Origin: a virus
Reading direction: 5' to 3' (one strand)
IMG/VR virus record: IMGVR_UViG_3300028392_000314
Location: 1-22,381 of that record
Length of the DNA: 22,381 bases
Shown: piece by piece, positions 8,232 to 20,600 of the stretch
Layout of the letters: each line of letters starts with the position of its first letter
Position numbering within the stretch: position 1 is the first letter of the stretch
Notes under the pieces: model-generated
What the model was told of the DNA's origin: nothing
Seen by the model: the letters and a program-made list of their open reading frames with translations, nothing else
Databases searched by the model: none
Position numbers and translations under genes: made by a program

Positions 8232-8248
8232 CTTAAAAGAGAACAACT

Positions 8249-11200
8249 ATGGCCACCAGTTCAAGACAATCAGCATTATTTGGCGTTAACGATTGGCAAG
8301 CAATCTACCAAACGTTTCGTGAAGCCGACTTCAGAAGTTATGATTATGAAACCCTGCGTAAGAGTTTCATCGATTATTTACGTGCATACTATCCTGAAAC
8401 ATTCAATGATTATATTGACAGTTCAGAATTTATTGCCCTCATGGACGTTATGGCGTTTATGGGACAGGGCCTATCTTTCCGCAATGATTTAAACACCCGT
8501 GAAAACTTTATCGATACTGCTGAACGCCGTGATAGTGTTATCAAACTTGCTAACTTAGTTAGCTATAATCCAAAAAGAAACGATACAGGTCAAGGTTATA
8601 TTAAGGTAACAAGCATTCGCACTACTGAAAATATAACCGATATGAACGGTTATAATTTAAGTAATCAGATTATTCTTTGGAATGACCCGGCTAACGTAAA
8701 TTTTTTAGAACAATTCAATACAGTGGTTAATGCCACATTGATTAACAGTCAGCGTGTTGGTCGACCAGGTAACTCAGCAGATTTGCTAGGAGTTAAAACA
8801 GACGAATACAGTATTAACATTCCACCTAATAGTTTGCCCATTGCTCCTTTTAGTTCAGTGGTTGACACAATTAACATGAACTTTGAACTAGTTTCTGTAA
8901 CCAGTGTCAATGAAGATTATGTTTATGAGATTCCACCCGCACCAAGTGGTAGATTTAACATGGTTTATCGTAATGATAAATTAGGGTATGGTAGTCCAAA
9001 CACAGGATTCTTTTTCTATTTTAAACAGGGTGGATTACAATCATACGATTTTAACTTAGCGCAACAAATTTCAAACCAAGTAGTAGATATTGATATTCAA
9101 GGTATCAATAATACAGATACATGGTTATATCAACTAAACACTGACAACGGTGGCACAACACTTTGGAAACAAGTTGAAAGTGTTTATGCTAACGCTCAAC
9201 TTCAAACTGAAACAAGTAGAAAGAAAATCTTCTCAGTTGTTTCACGTTTCAATGATCAAGTTAGTTATGCTTTTGGTGATGGAGTATTTTCGGAAGCACC
9301 AGTTGGAACTTTCAGAGCATATGTTCGTGCAGGTAATGCATTGACATATACTATTGCTCCCTCTGAGATGCAAGGTATTCAAGTAACGTTTCAGTATATT
9401 AGTCGATTAGGTAGAACAGAGGCACTTACAGTAGGATTAGAATTACAATCAACAGTATCAACAGCACAGGCTAGAGAAACTTTAGCAAACATTAAATTAC
9501 GTGCTCCTGCTCGATATTATACACAAAACAGAATGGTTAATGGAGAAGATTATAACAACTTCCCATATACGCTATACAACTCAATTGTTAAAAGCAAAGC
9601 AATTAACCGAAGTTCTGTTGGTGTATCTAAAAACTTAGACCTACTTGACCCTACTGGAAAATACTCCAGCACTAATTCATTTGCAAACGACGGTGGAGTA
9701 TATCAAAATAGTAATAATGGTTACCTATTATTGACTATTACAAACACCGGCAATATTATTCAGTTCCTGACTGACACACTAGCGGCTTCATTGTCAGACA
9801 CCAGAGCAAAACAATATTACTTACAAAATTATACACGATATAATATAAACGCCGCATCCGGTGATGGAACAGTTTATTGGAATACTAGCACAGTTAACGC
9901 TAATAGCATCACTGGTTATTTCTATAATATATCTGGATCAGCGGATGTTCCAATTGCAATTGGTACATACTCAACACATAATGTAAAGTATATTACAAAG
10001 GGCGCAATGATAAAAGTTACTGCACCAAGTGGCTATTACTTTGATATAAACAACAGATTAGTATCTGGCATTGCAAGCCCAAGCGATACTACATATTATT
10101 GGACAACTGCATTAGCAATTGTAGGTGACGGATATAATAACGGTCAAGGTAATTTCAGTAATGGCACAGGCCCGGTAACATTGAATGGTTATGTACCGAG
10201 CGGAGCAATCATTACTCAAGTAATTCCTGCATTTAGCAACACTTTACCTAATCTTGTATTACAAGAATGTATTACCAGAATGGAATTAAATCAAGATTTC
10301 AGCTTAGTGTTTAATAATTCATTATTAGTAACACAAAATCGCTGGTCGGTTGAAAATTATAATACTTCTAATTGGTTTGTTAATTTTCAAAGCACCGGTG
10401 ATAATACTTATAGAATTTATTATAGAGCATTGCGTTATTATTTTGGTAGCGTGTCGGATACTCGTTTTTGGTATGAAACAGGTAAGCTTGTTTATGATCC
10501 TTTTACTGGTAAAATTTTAGCAGACAATGTTAAAATGCTAGCAACAAACACACAACCAAGTAGTAATTATCCATTGGCAAAACCAGTTGATGTGGCAGTT
10601 ATTGGTCAGACAGTAGAGTCAGATGGATATGTGAACGATTTTGAAGTAGAAGTCTCTAGTGTAGATGTTAACAATACTGAAATCATTCTTGACCCTGACT
10701 TCTTTCAAACAGTAACCGGTTATGTAACAGGCTCGACTAATATTGGTATATATGCATTCTTTGAATTGATTCAAGATGCAGTGAATTTATCACGTTACCA
10801 ATTAATTGATTCAGCTAATGTAGCATATCAATATTCAAACCAATCTTTGATTGAAGTCGTTAAGTATGAGTATCCGTTAGGACAATTGTTTTATGCATAT
10901 AGCGAGAACACATTCTACACAACTGTACAAGATACTACAGTTACAACTCCGTACTATATTGTTACCCCACAACCACAATATTTAATGCAACCAGGTCGTC
11001 AAGGTTTACAGTTCCAGTATAAGCACAACAGTAACAATACAACACGGATTGATCCTGCTACTACGAATATCATTGATTTGTATTTGGTAACACAGGCATA
11101 TTATACCGCTTACCAAAACTGGATACAAGATACAACAAATACTGTCCCCAAACCGGCAGTGCCAACTATTAACGAGTTACAACAAGCATATGGTAAGATT

Positions 11201-11620
11201 GATGACTATAAGATGTTGACAGATAGTGTAGTAATGAATAGCGTCCGTTTTGTTCCACTGTTTGGGTCTAAAGCACCTGAGCAATTACGAGGTACTGTTA
11301 AAGTTATACCATCACCAAATAGTAGCGCAAGTAACAGTGAAATTCGTAGTGCAGTATTATCTGCTATGAATAGCTATTTTAATATTAATAATTGGAATTT
11401 TGGTGACACGTTCTACTTCTCTGAGTTGAGTGCATACTTGCATACACAATTGGGTGACTTAGTAAGTTCAATAGTTTTAGTTCCAAATAATCCCACAATG
11501 TCATTTGGTGATTTGTATGAAATCAAATCAGCACCGTTTGAAATTTTTGTTAACGGTGCGACAGCAAATGATGTGGTAGTAATTGCAGCCTTGACACCCG
11601 TGCAATTACAAATAAGATAA
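8249..11620 (+). CDS. 6: Baseplate wedge protein gp6, enlarged
   Basis: 1123 residues; ATG at 8249 with AGAG 7 nt upstream. The N-terminus is the gp6 wedge signature: FREADFRSYDYETLRKSFID, then a segment around PETFNDYIDSSEF and LMDVMAFMGQGLSFRNDLNT, and ENFIDTAERRDSVIKLANLV. The C-terminus is also diagnostic: LQFQYKHNSNNTTRIDPATT with NIIDLYLVTQAYY, then FVPLFGSKAPEQLRG and NNWNFGDTFYFSELSAYLH. gp6 dimers form the ring of the wedge core, contacting gp25, gp53 and gp7, and transmit the structural change that starts contraction. T4 gp6 is 660 aa. The extra length seems to lie mostly in the middle, roughly residues 540-770, rich in Tyr, Asn and Gly. It ends 24 nt before the giant gene. Very confident on identity; limits of the inserted region are approximate. 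Confidence 0.94.
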   Translation: MATSSRQSALFGVNDWQAIYQTFREADFRSYDYETLRKSFIDYLRAYYPETFNDYIDSSEFIALMDVMAFMGQGLSFRNDLNTRENFIDTAERRDSVIKLANLVSYNPKRNDTGQGYIKVTSIRTTENITDMNGYNLSNQIILWNDPANVNFLEQFNTVVNATLINSQRVGRPGNSADLLGVKTDEYSINIPPNSLPIAPFSSVVDTINMNFELVSVTSVNEDYVYEIPPAPSGRFNMVYRNDKLGYGSPNTGFFFYFKQGGLQSYDFNLAQQISNQVVDIDIQGINNTDTWLYQLNTDNGGTTLWKQVESVYANAQLQTETSRKKIFSVVSRFNDQVSYAFGDGVFSEAPVGTFRAYVRAGNALTYTIAPSEMQGIQVTFQYISRLGRTEALTVGLELQSTVSTAQARETLANIKLRAPARYYTQNRMVNGEDYNNFPYTLYNSIVKSKAINRSSVGVSKNLDLLDPTGKYSSTNSFANDGGVYQNSNNGYLLLTITNTGNIIQFLTDTLAASLSDTRAKQYYLQNYTRYNINAASGDGTVYWNTSTVNANSITGYFYNISGSADVPIAIGTYSTHNVKYITKGAMIKVTAPSGYYFDINNRLVSGIASPSDTTYYWTTALAIVGDGYNNGQGNFSNGTGPVTLNGYVPSGAIITQVIPAFSNTLPNLVLQECITRMELNQDFSLVFNNSLLVTQNRWSVENYNTSNWFVNFQSTGDNTYRIYYRALRYYFGSVSDTRFWYETGKLVYDPFTGKILADNVKMLATNTQPSSNYPLAKPVDVAVIGQTVESDGYVNDFEVEVSSVDVNNTEIILDPDFFQTVTGYVTGSTNIGIYAFFELIQDAVNLSRYQLIDSANVAYQYSNQSLIEVVKYEYPLGQLFYAYSENTFYTTVQDTTVTTPYYIVTPQPQYLMQPGRQGLQFQYKHNSNNTTRIDPATTNIIDLYLVTQAYYTAYQNWIQDTTNTVPKPAVPTINELQQAYGKIDDYKMLTDSVVMNSVRFVPLFGSKAPEQLRGTVKVIPSPNSSASNSEIRSAVLSAMNSYFNINNWNFGDTFYFSELSAYLHTQLGDLVSSIVLVPNNPTMSFGDLYEIKSAPFEIFVNGATANDVVVIAALTPVQLQIR

Positions 11621-11634
11621 GTATATAACAACTA

Positions 11635-11639
11635 GAGAG
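11635..11639 (+). promoter_or_regulatory. Ribosome binding site GAGAG of the giant gene
   Basis: GAGAG lies 5 nt before the ATG at 11645 in the 24-nt gap after gene 6. It supports this start; no other in-frame start candidate lies nearby upstream after the gene 6 stop. Confidence 0.6.
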
Positions 11640-11644
11640 TTATA

Positions 11645-14600
11645 ATGGCAGCAAGAATTAGAACTTTAAATTTTTTACCTGAAGTATTCAGAACTCCTAC
11701 TAATGCACAATTTTTAGGAGCCACATTAGATCAACTTGTAGACCAACCAAATACAATGCGTATTCAGGGCTATATTGGTAGTAAATTTGGATATGGTATA
11801 AATGCTAAAGACAAATATGTAATAGAACCTACAAAAGTTCGTACGGATTATCAGTTAGATCCGGGAGTAGTATTTACTAAGACAAATACTTCCACAGCTA
11901 CAGATTTCATCACGTATCCTGGCATCATTGATGCATTAAAATTAAACGGTGCTGTTACTGATAATAACGATAGATTGTTTAATAGTCAATTCTATTCATG
12001 GGATCCGTTTGTTGATTTAGATAAAGTAATCAACTTTAACCAATACTATTGGTTGCCATTAGGACCACCTTCGGTAACAGTAGCAACGGATATAGTGTAT
12101 AACGCACAAGATTATAATGTTCAAGATGATCCTAATGCTTATATCATTTCAAGTGATATTAATCCAGATGGTTCCGCTAACCCAACATTAACTCTTATCC
12201 GCGGTGGCACTTATACTTTTACCGTAAATCAAAATAGTCCCTTCTGGATTCAAGGTCAACCTGGTGTTACTGGATATGATCCAAATCAACCAAATCTATT
12301 AACTCGTGACGTATTAGGAGTTACTAACAACGGAGCAGAGACTGGCATTGTAGAATTTATTGTTCCTTATAAAAATGCACAGGATGAGTATAATTTTCCT
12401 GGCAACAATTTAGTTGACGTAGTATCATCTGCACCGTTTGATGACATTGAGGGTAGATTATTAAGTGATGTTGTTGACATTGACGGAGTTACTGCTCTTG
12501 AAGGTTTAACGGTAATGTTCTACAATACCGGTGTTCCCGATGAACAAGGTTTTATAGGTCAATATTATGATACTACTTTATATGATGAAGAAACAAATGA
12601 GTCTGCACCCAATGAAGGTGGCGCACCATATGTATTTCCCGGTACAATCATAAATGATGCTAATTATGAAGGTGGTTATTATACTAATGTATCTGCAACA
12701 TTTTACAGAGTAACATATGTAGGTGATCCTACTAATCCCGTTATCAAATTAATACCTGCTTCAAGTATTCCTACTAATGAAAAAATTACTGCAAATTATG
12801 GCACACAATGGAAAGCACGTAATTTTTATAGAAATGTTCAAGGTAATATTAATATAGTTCCTTATCTAAGCAGTTTGTTAGATACATTATATTATCAAGA
12901 TGGCACTGTTTCAAATAAAGTAGGCGTTATCAGGTTGATTAATAGTAATATTACTAATCAAATCAACGTACTTGAAATTTTAGGTCAACCAAATTATACC
13001 GCACCAAACGGTATAGTATTCACTAATGGATTAAAAGTTACCTTCAACGGTGATATTTATCCTACCAGTTATAAGACAGGTGAATACTACGTACAAGGTG
13101 TTGGTACTGCAATTGAATTAATCAACACTATTGACTTGATAGTTCCAGAATCATTTACTGAGGGAACGTACAATCCTTGGGATACATTACCATACGACAT
13201 TGGTAACTATGATGTTACATTATATATTCCTGTAAAACAAGATTACATTACAATTGCTAGAAATAGTATAGATAGAAATCCATGGTCACGAAGCAATCGA
13301 TGGTTCCATATTGATGTTATCAATGCCACTGCAACATATAATAATAATCCAAGTATTGCCACAACATATGCAACACAGGATAACAAGGCAAAACGCCCAA
13401 TTATTGAATTTTATCCAAATTTAAAATTGTTTGATAATTGTATAGTTGGTAAACAACCTATAGACTTCTTTGATGTGAGAACAACTGATGCATTCACTCA
13501 AGTCGCCGGTCAATATAATTACTATCCTGATGTAGAAGTTTATACTACTGCAAATGCTACTATTGCCACAGCCTCATCAGCTACATCTACCACAATTTCA
13601 ATACTTGCAAGTAATGTTTCAAAAGGTGCGTTTCAAGTAGGACAATTTATTACTGACTCTGCAGGAAAATTACCTAGAAATTCTCAAATTACTTCCATTA
13701 ATGGAACTACAACATTAACACTTACAGTTGGATGGAGTAACCCCACATCATTCATTGGTGTGTCAAATGTATCATTGGTTGCTAATGATATATCTAATGA
13801 TAATTATGCATTGTACGATGGTGCTAGAATTGTATTCTCAATTGATAATGATGCTAATGTTAGAAATAAAATTTATGTAGCTCGTTTTTCAAGTATTCAC
13901 GGAACAACTCCTGTCATAACATTAACTGAAGCAGACGATGGTTTGGTGCTACAGAATGAAGGCACAGTAGTATATAAGGGTTATTATAATCAAGGTAAAG
14001 ATTTTTACTATTATTTTAACAATGATCCAACTGTATTAGAAAATGAATGGCAAGAAGGCCAACAAAAAACAACTGTTAATCAAGCACCATTGTTTGATGT
14101 GTTTGATGATGCCGGCGTAAGTTTTGGTGATAAGGAAATTTACATTGGTTCATCATTTAAGGGTAATAAATTATTCAGTTATGGCATTGGATCAGGAATC
14201 AATGATATTGTATTAGGATTCCCACTTCGGTATAGTTCCGTTAATAATGTAGGCGATATTAGTTTTGATGTGCCGTTAAATTCTAAAACATTTAATTATG
14301 TTCGAGGAACAACTCCTATTACTAGAAAAGTTAACACAGGCTATGTACACAACTATAGTGATTTAAATACAAGAACCAGAGCATTAGGTTGGCAGACGGC
14401 TGTTGCAGAAAGTCGCCAATATCAAATATTCTCATTTAACTATGTAGGTAACAGTGGTGTCACAACTTATATTTGTGATATAGGCGCAGCCACAAATACA
14501 GTTTGGCCTAACATCCAAGTTTATGTAAACAATGTATTACAAGACACCAACACTTACACCTATACTATTAATCCAACAACTACAGTAGTTAATTTTACAG

Positions 14601-17600
14601 TACCTAATACGCTAGTAGACACAGTAGTTGAAATTACATTATTGAGTGACCAAGTAAGTAAGACTGCTTATTATCAGATACCTAATAATTTACAGAATAA
14701 CCCCTTCAACACTGATATAACAACAGCTAACGTAGGTGATATTCGTGGACAGTATCAAAGTATTTTCTACAATAATCCAAATACAACCGGTACAGTATTT
14801 GGCGCAAATAATTATCGTGATTTGGGTAATCTTGTACCATGGGGTAATAAAATTATTCAGAATAGTGCATCATTGGTGTTGCCCGGCACCTTTTTAAGAA
14901 AGCCAGGAGTCAATTTATACGACTCATTGCAGTATAATAGTAATCAATATATTTCATTCAAAACTTTACTAATAGATACTGTTAATAAAACAGAATATAA
15001 TGTATATCAATCTTCGGCAGTAATGCTAGATGATGCACTGGATCAAATCACCATATCTAAAGTAGATAGCGCGCCGTTCTTCTGGAGTGATATGCTACCT
15101 AGTAAATCACCTTATGCTAGCAACTCATATACTTTTGCAAATTCATTAGATGTTAGTAGATATCCATTAACCAGAATTTATAATTTTGATACTGCAAACT
15201 ATTATGGAGTATTGGTATATCTAACACGTACTGTACAAGGTTATACTAGTATTACTCAATTGGTTATTGGAATTGATTATACTATCAGCGCAACAAGCCC
15301 GGCACTAACAGTTGAGACTGATTTGTTACCCGGAGATATTATTACAGTTAATGAATATTATCAAACCTACGGATCGTATGTTCCAAATACCCCTACAAAA
15401 TTAGGCTTGTACCCATCATTCATTCCTGAAGTAATACTAGATGAAAACTATACTAACCCTACATACTTTATTCGCGGACATGATGGGTCTTATACAAAAT
15501 TATATGGAGATTATATTGACGGGCATCTCGTAGACTTTAGAGATAAAGTCTTGCTTGAGTTTGAAACTCGAATCTATAATAATTTAAAATTAAGTAATAT
15601 TATTCCTATAAGAGATTATGATGTTGTTCCTGGATTTTTCAGAACTACTGATTATTCTTATGATGAATTCTTATCAATTTATTCTCAGTTTTTCTTAAAC
15701 TGGGTTGGACAAAATCGGGTTGAGTATAAACAACAAATTGGATATACTCCTACTAACCAATTTTCATACAACTACAGCCAATCTGGCAATAAAATTAACA
15801 ATGCTCAAATTCAACAAGGATACTGGAGGGGTATATATCAATACTACTATGACACATCACAGCCTGATGTAGCACCTTGGGAAATGATAGGATTTACTAG
15901 TCAACCTGCATGGTGGACAACACGTTATGGTCCTGCACCATATACCAGTGATAACTTAGTATTATGGGGTGATTTAGCCGCAGGTCTTAATTGGAATAAC
16001 GGAGATCCTGTTATAGTAACACAATGTATTAGACCACAGCTACTACAAGTATTACCTGTTGATAGTAACGGTAATCTAGTATCACCGTTTGACGCAATTG
16101 TAGGTAATTATGACGGTAGAAGTTTCCGCAATGATTGGAAAGTTGGGGACGTTGCATCAACAGAATTTTCGTATCGTAGAAGTAGTTCATGGCCGTTTGA
16201 CTTAATGAAAATATTAGCATTAACTAAACCTGCTGAGTTTTACAACTTAGGCGTTGATGTTGACAATTACAAATACAATAGTGAATTCAATCAATTCTTA
16301 GTCAATGATAGAAGCCATTTAGTAATTGCAGATGTTCAAATTTATGGTGATGGCATTGCCAAAACAAGCTATATCAACTGGATTGTTGATTATGAAAAAC
16401 AAGTTGGTATCGATTCAACACAAACAACTATAGATTTATTAGCCAACTTAGATGTTCGATTAATATATCGTGTTGCTGGCTTTACTGATAAAACTCTTGT
16501 TAACTTTTATGTTGAAAAAGGATCGCCTAATAGCAACAACGCATCACTGTTGATACCCTCTGAAAGTCTGAATGTATTATTATATGATAATATTCCCTTC
16601 AATAAAATTATATACAGTGGTGTTATTATACAAAATTCCGGTACTGGCTGGAAAGTATATGGTAACTCACAAACAAAAGCATATTTTACGGTAAGTAAAC
16701 CAAAAATCAATGGTAACTATAATTTAGTGACAGTTGAAGGTGAATCAGTACAAGTTGCTAAAGATTATTTTGAAAACACAGAAATATTAATACCGTATGG
16801 TACTGAGTTTGTATCTAAACAAGATTTGGCTCAATTTATTGGAAGTTATAGTAATTATTTAACAACACAGGGTGTATTGTTTAAAGAAATAGAATCTGGA
16901 ATAGATGTTAACTGGAATCAAATGATTGCAGAATATTTATATTGGACTCAATCTGGTTGGGGGAAAGGTAGTTTACTTAATTTAAACCCGGCAGCCAATT
17001 TGATTACTATTCAGAAAGATAGTTGTGTAGTACAACCATTGACACTACAACGTCAAAACTTTATATTAAATCAAAATTTATATCCAATTCAATCTGTTGA
17101 TTTAGCAGTAGTGCGAGATGACACACTATTTACTGCTACACCTCTTAATCAAGGTGATACCGTTGCGTATGGTCAGTTTAATATTAGTAACTTTGAACAC
17201 GGTGTTGTATTCAACAACGTTACATTATTCAACGATGTGATTTATAATTTGATTACCGGACTACGGCAGAATCGTATTATAACTCGTGGTACAAAAACTG
17301 CTGACTGGAACGGCACTATTGATGCACAGGGTTTTATCCTTAATCAAGATAATATACAAGAATGGAATAATATAACCAAATATACTAAAGGCGTTATTGT
17401 AAAATATAAAAATAAATATTGGGTTTCATTAAGAGTATTAGAACCAAGTATGACATTCGACGGTAGGTACTGGAAAGAAACAGACTATAATGAAATTCAA
17501 AAGGGATTACTACCAAACCCAAGTACACGTAGTTATGAAAGTGTATTATATTACAATACAAACACTCCTAACTTAAGTAAAGATGCTGACTTATTAAGTT

Positions 17601-20600
17601 GGTCATTGGTTGGATACCGCCCTCGCGATTACATGGCTCTGGCTGACCTAACTGATATTACTCAAATCAATGTTTACAAAAACTTGATTAAAGAAAAAGG
17701 CACAAAGATTGCCGCAGAAAACTTTAAAGGTATTAATTTACCACAAGGTGGCATTGATTATGATATCTATGACAACTGGGCCATTAAGACCGGCGAGTTT
17801 GGTGGCGTGTTAGATAATAACTTTATTGACTTTAAATTAAATCAAAATGAATTGACCGGAAATCCTTCTATAGTTGGATTAACAACAGGCACCTACACAG
17901 ACGGGGTACAACAAGAAGTCCCATTGTATTCTGTATTCAATTACGGCAGACCTATTACTAATCCTAATGTTTTACCAACGATTCCCGCAAATACACCTAA
18001 CAGATTATATCCGGATGCAGGTTATGTTAATTTTAATGACATAACTACGTATGGCTATTACTATAATGATTTGAATCTTGCACAAACACCTTTGTCAAAA
18101 TTATATGTAGGTGAATATGTTTGGGTCGCTGACTATAACGGCACTTGGCAAGTATATACGCCTATTTCAAATGGTAACTTGATTCAAGTATTAAACAATT
18201 TGAATGGGACTGTTACACTACAATTTGCTGAACCACATGGATTAACAAAGTATCAAACTATTGCAATCATTAACTTTGATGACGCGGTTAACGGTTATAG
18301 AATTGTACAAGCAGTTGTAGATAATTATAGAGTTACGATTGCACTATCATTAGTTTCTACTATAGCAAGATTGACTAACACCAATAGTATTGTAATGCGT
18401 TTCCAGTCACAGCGTGTAAGCCAACCAAGTGATATTGTTAACTTACCTTTATTGAATACTGAATTTGTTAAAAACAAAGTATGGGTAGATACTAATACTG
18501 ACGGTGATTGGGCTGTATATCGTAAAAGCATTAATTATCAACTAGACTTAGAGTTATTAAAGACCGGATCAGAAACATTTGGTAGTGCAGTTGCAACTAC
18601 AAGTGATTTAGGTTATTTAATTGGTGATGCTGATTTAGGTGTAGCATATCGTTACACATATAACCCTGTATTCGAACGCTATGACCTAGCACAAACACTA
18701 ACTGGTTCTGCTAGTTTTGGTTCATCAATAGGATACACCGGTTCAACTTTTGCTATTAGTCAACCTACGGGAACATTACTTGCAGATAGAAAAATAAAAA
18801 TATACACATTGATAAGCACACTTCAAGTTAATGAGTTACAATTTTTACAAACAATTCAAGCACCAACTGGCATAACAAATTGGGGAACTAAAACAGAATT
18901 TTCTGGAGATGGCAACTGGTTATTCATTAGTGCATATGAACAAAATGCATTCTATGTATATCGTAAATCTCAAGTTACTGGTTTGTATGAATATAACACT
19001 ATTATAACATTGGGTAGTCTTGTTACCGGTGATAATTTCTCATATGCATTGGCAACTAACTATTATGGTAATACATTAGTAGTTGGCGCACCCGGAGTTG
19101 ACACCGGTGTTACTAATAATACAGGCACATCTTATATATTTGAACGAGTGATGCAAAACTTTGAAGTGAGGTTTACTAGTCAGCCATTCGTGCCGCAAAC
19201 ATTTAATTTAGTAGCCGGTCCTTTAACTAGGACAGCAATCGGAAGTTCTATTAACTCTAGCAATGCCATTACATTGTCATCAGTTGCAGGACTGTCAGAT
19301 GGAGTGAATGGAACACCAATTGTATTTACAGGTAACGTATTTGGTGGTATATCACTAAATCAAGTTTATTATGTTAAATTAATTTCTGGTTCAACAATCA
19401 CTCTTTCATTGACAAGAAACGGAACAACATTGGTGTTAGCAAACACACCATCTGGTACAATGACCATGGTTGCACAAACATCACCAATCTATGTTAGTGT
19501 CAATGGAACATTAATAGATGACAATAACTATGCTGTAATTGGATCATTGTTAAATGTATATCAATCATTAAACGCAGGTGATATACTAACAGTTAGTGGA
19601 TCTACCTTTGTGTTGATACAACAATTTACCGCAACTGACACTATTACAATTGGCGAGCAATATGGTTATAGTGCAGACTTGGATACATATGGTAATGAAC
19701 TTTTAATTGGCGCCCCTTTCCAAATTAATTCACAAAACAAAGAAGGCACAATTTATCGTTATACTGATGGCGGCGGAAGTTATGGTATTATTACTGGTAC
19801 GATTGATTGTCAAGTCACCACACCAACGACTATTTTATTGAATGGTTATGCTGTTGCTATACCTGTAGGTAATGCATCAGTGGTTGCGGCAGCAATAGCA
19901 GGATCAAATATTACTAATGTAACCGCAACATCAATAGATAATAAACTTGTCATATCGTTGATTAACATAGAATTAGCAACAATCAATGACAAGTTAGATA
20001 TTATTACACTTACTGGTAATGCAATGTATCAATTGGGTATTTCAAAATACACATTTACACAAACTATCACTGACCCGCATACCGCCGGTAGAACTCAATT
20101 TGGTACTGTTATCAAATTTAATGATAATGGTTCATTTGTAGCAAGTGCACCGGCATCAGCACGTTATGAAGCAACTACATTCGATTCAACCGATGATGAT
20201 AATTATAACAATGATACATTGTTTGATAATAATACAACACAGTTTGTAGATATCGCAAGAAACGCCGGCGCAGTTTACATGTTTGACTATGCTGAAAATT
20301 ATAATGAAAATTTAACAAATGTTGGTCAATTCATATACGCTCAAAGTGTAAACGCATTGAATATAGACTATGGTGCACAACCATACTATGGTACTGCGTT
20401 AGACTTTAATGATAATACGGTAGTAGTTGGTACGCCTGGCTTTAGACCGGGATATAACAATGGTCAAGTAATTATCTACACAAACTCATCTGGTCTAGCG
20501 GATTGGTCTGTATATCGTCAACCAGAAATAGCAGTCGATGTTAACGGCATTCAAAACGCACAACTATACAGTGCATCAACTAACAACACATTAATAAACT

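Noticed and set aside
18482-18529. EF-hand-like calcium site at WVDTNTDGDWAVY.
   Set aside because: The D-x-N-x-D-G run looks like a calcium loop, but the rest of the motif and flanking helices are missing. Kept only as part of the W-x-V-Y repeat.
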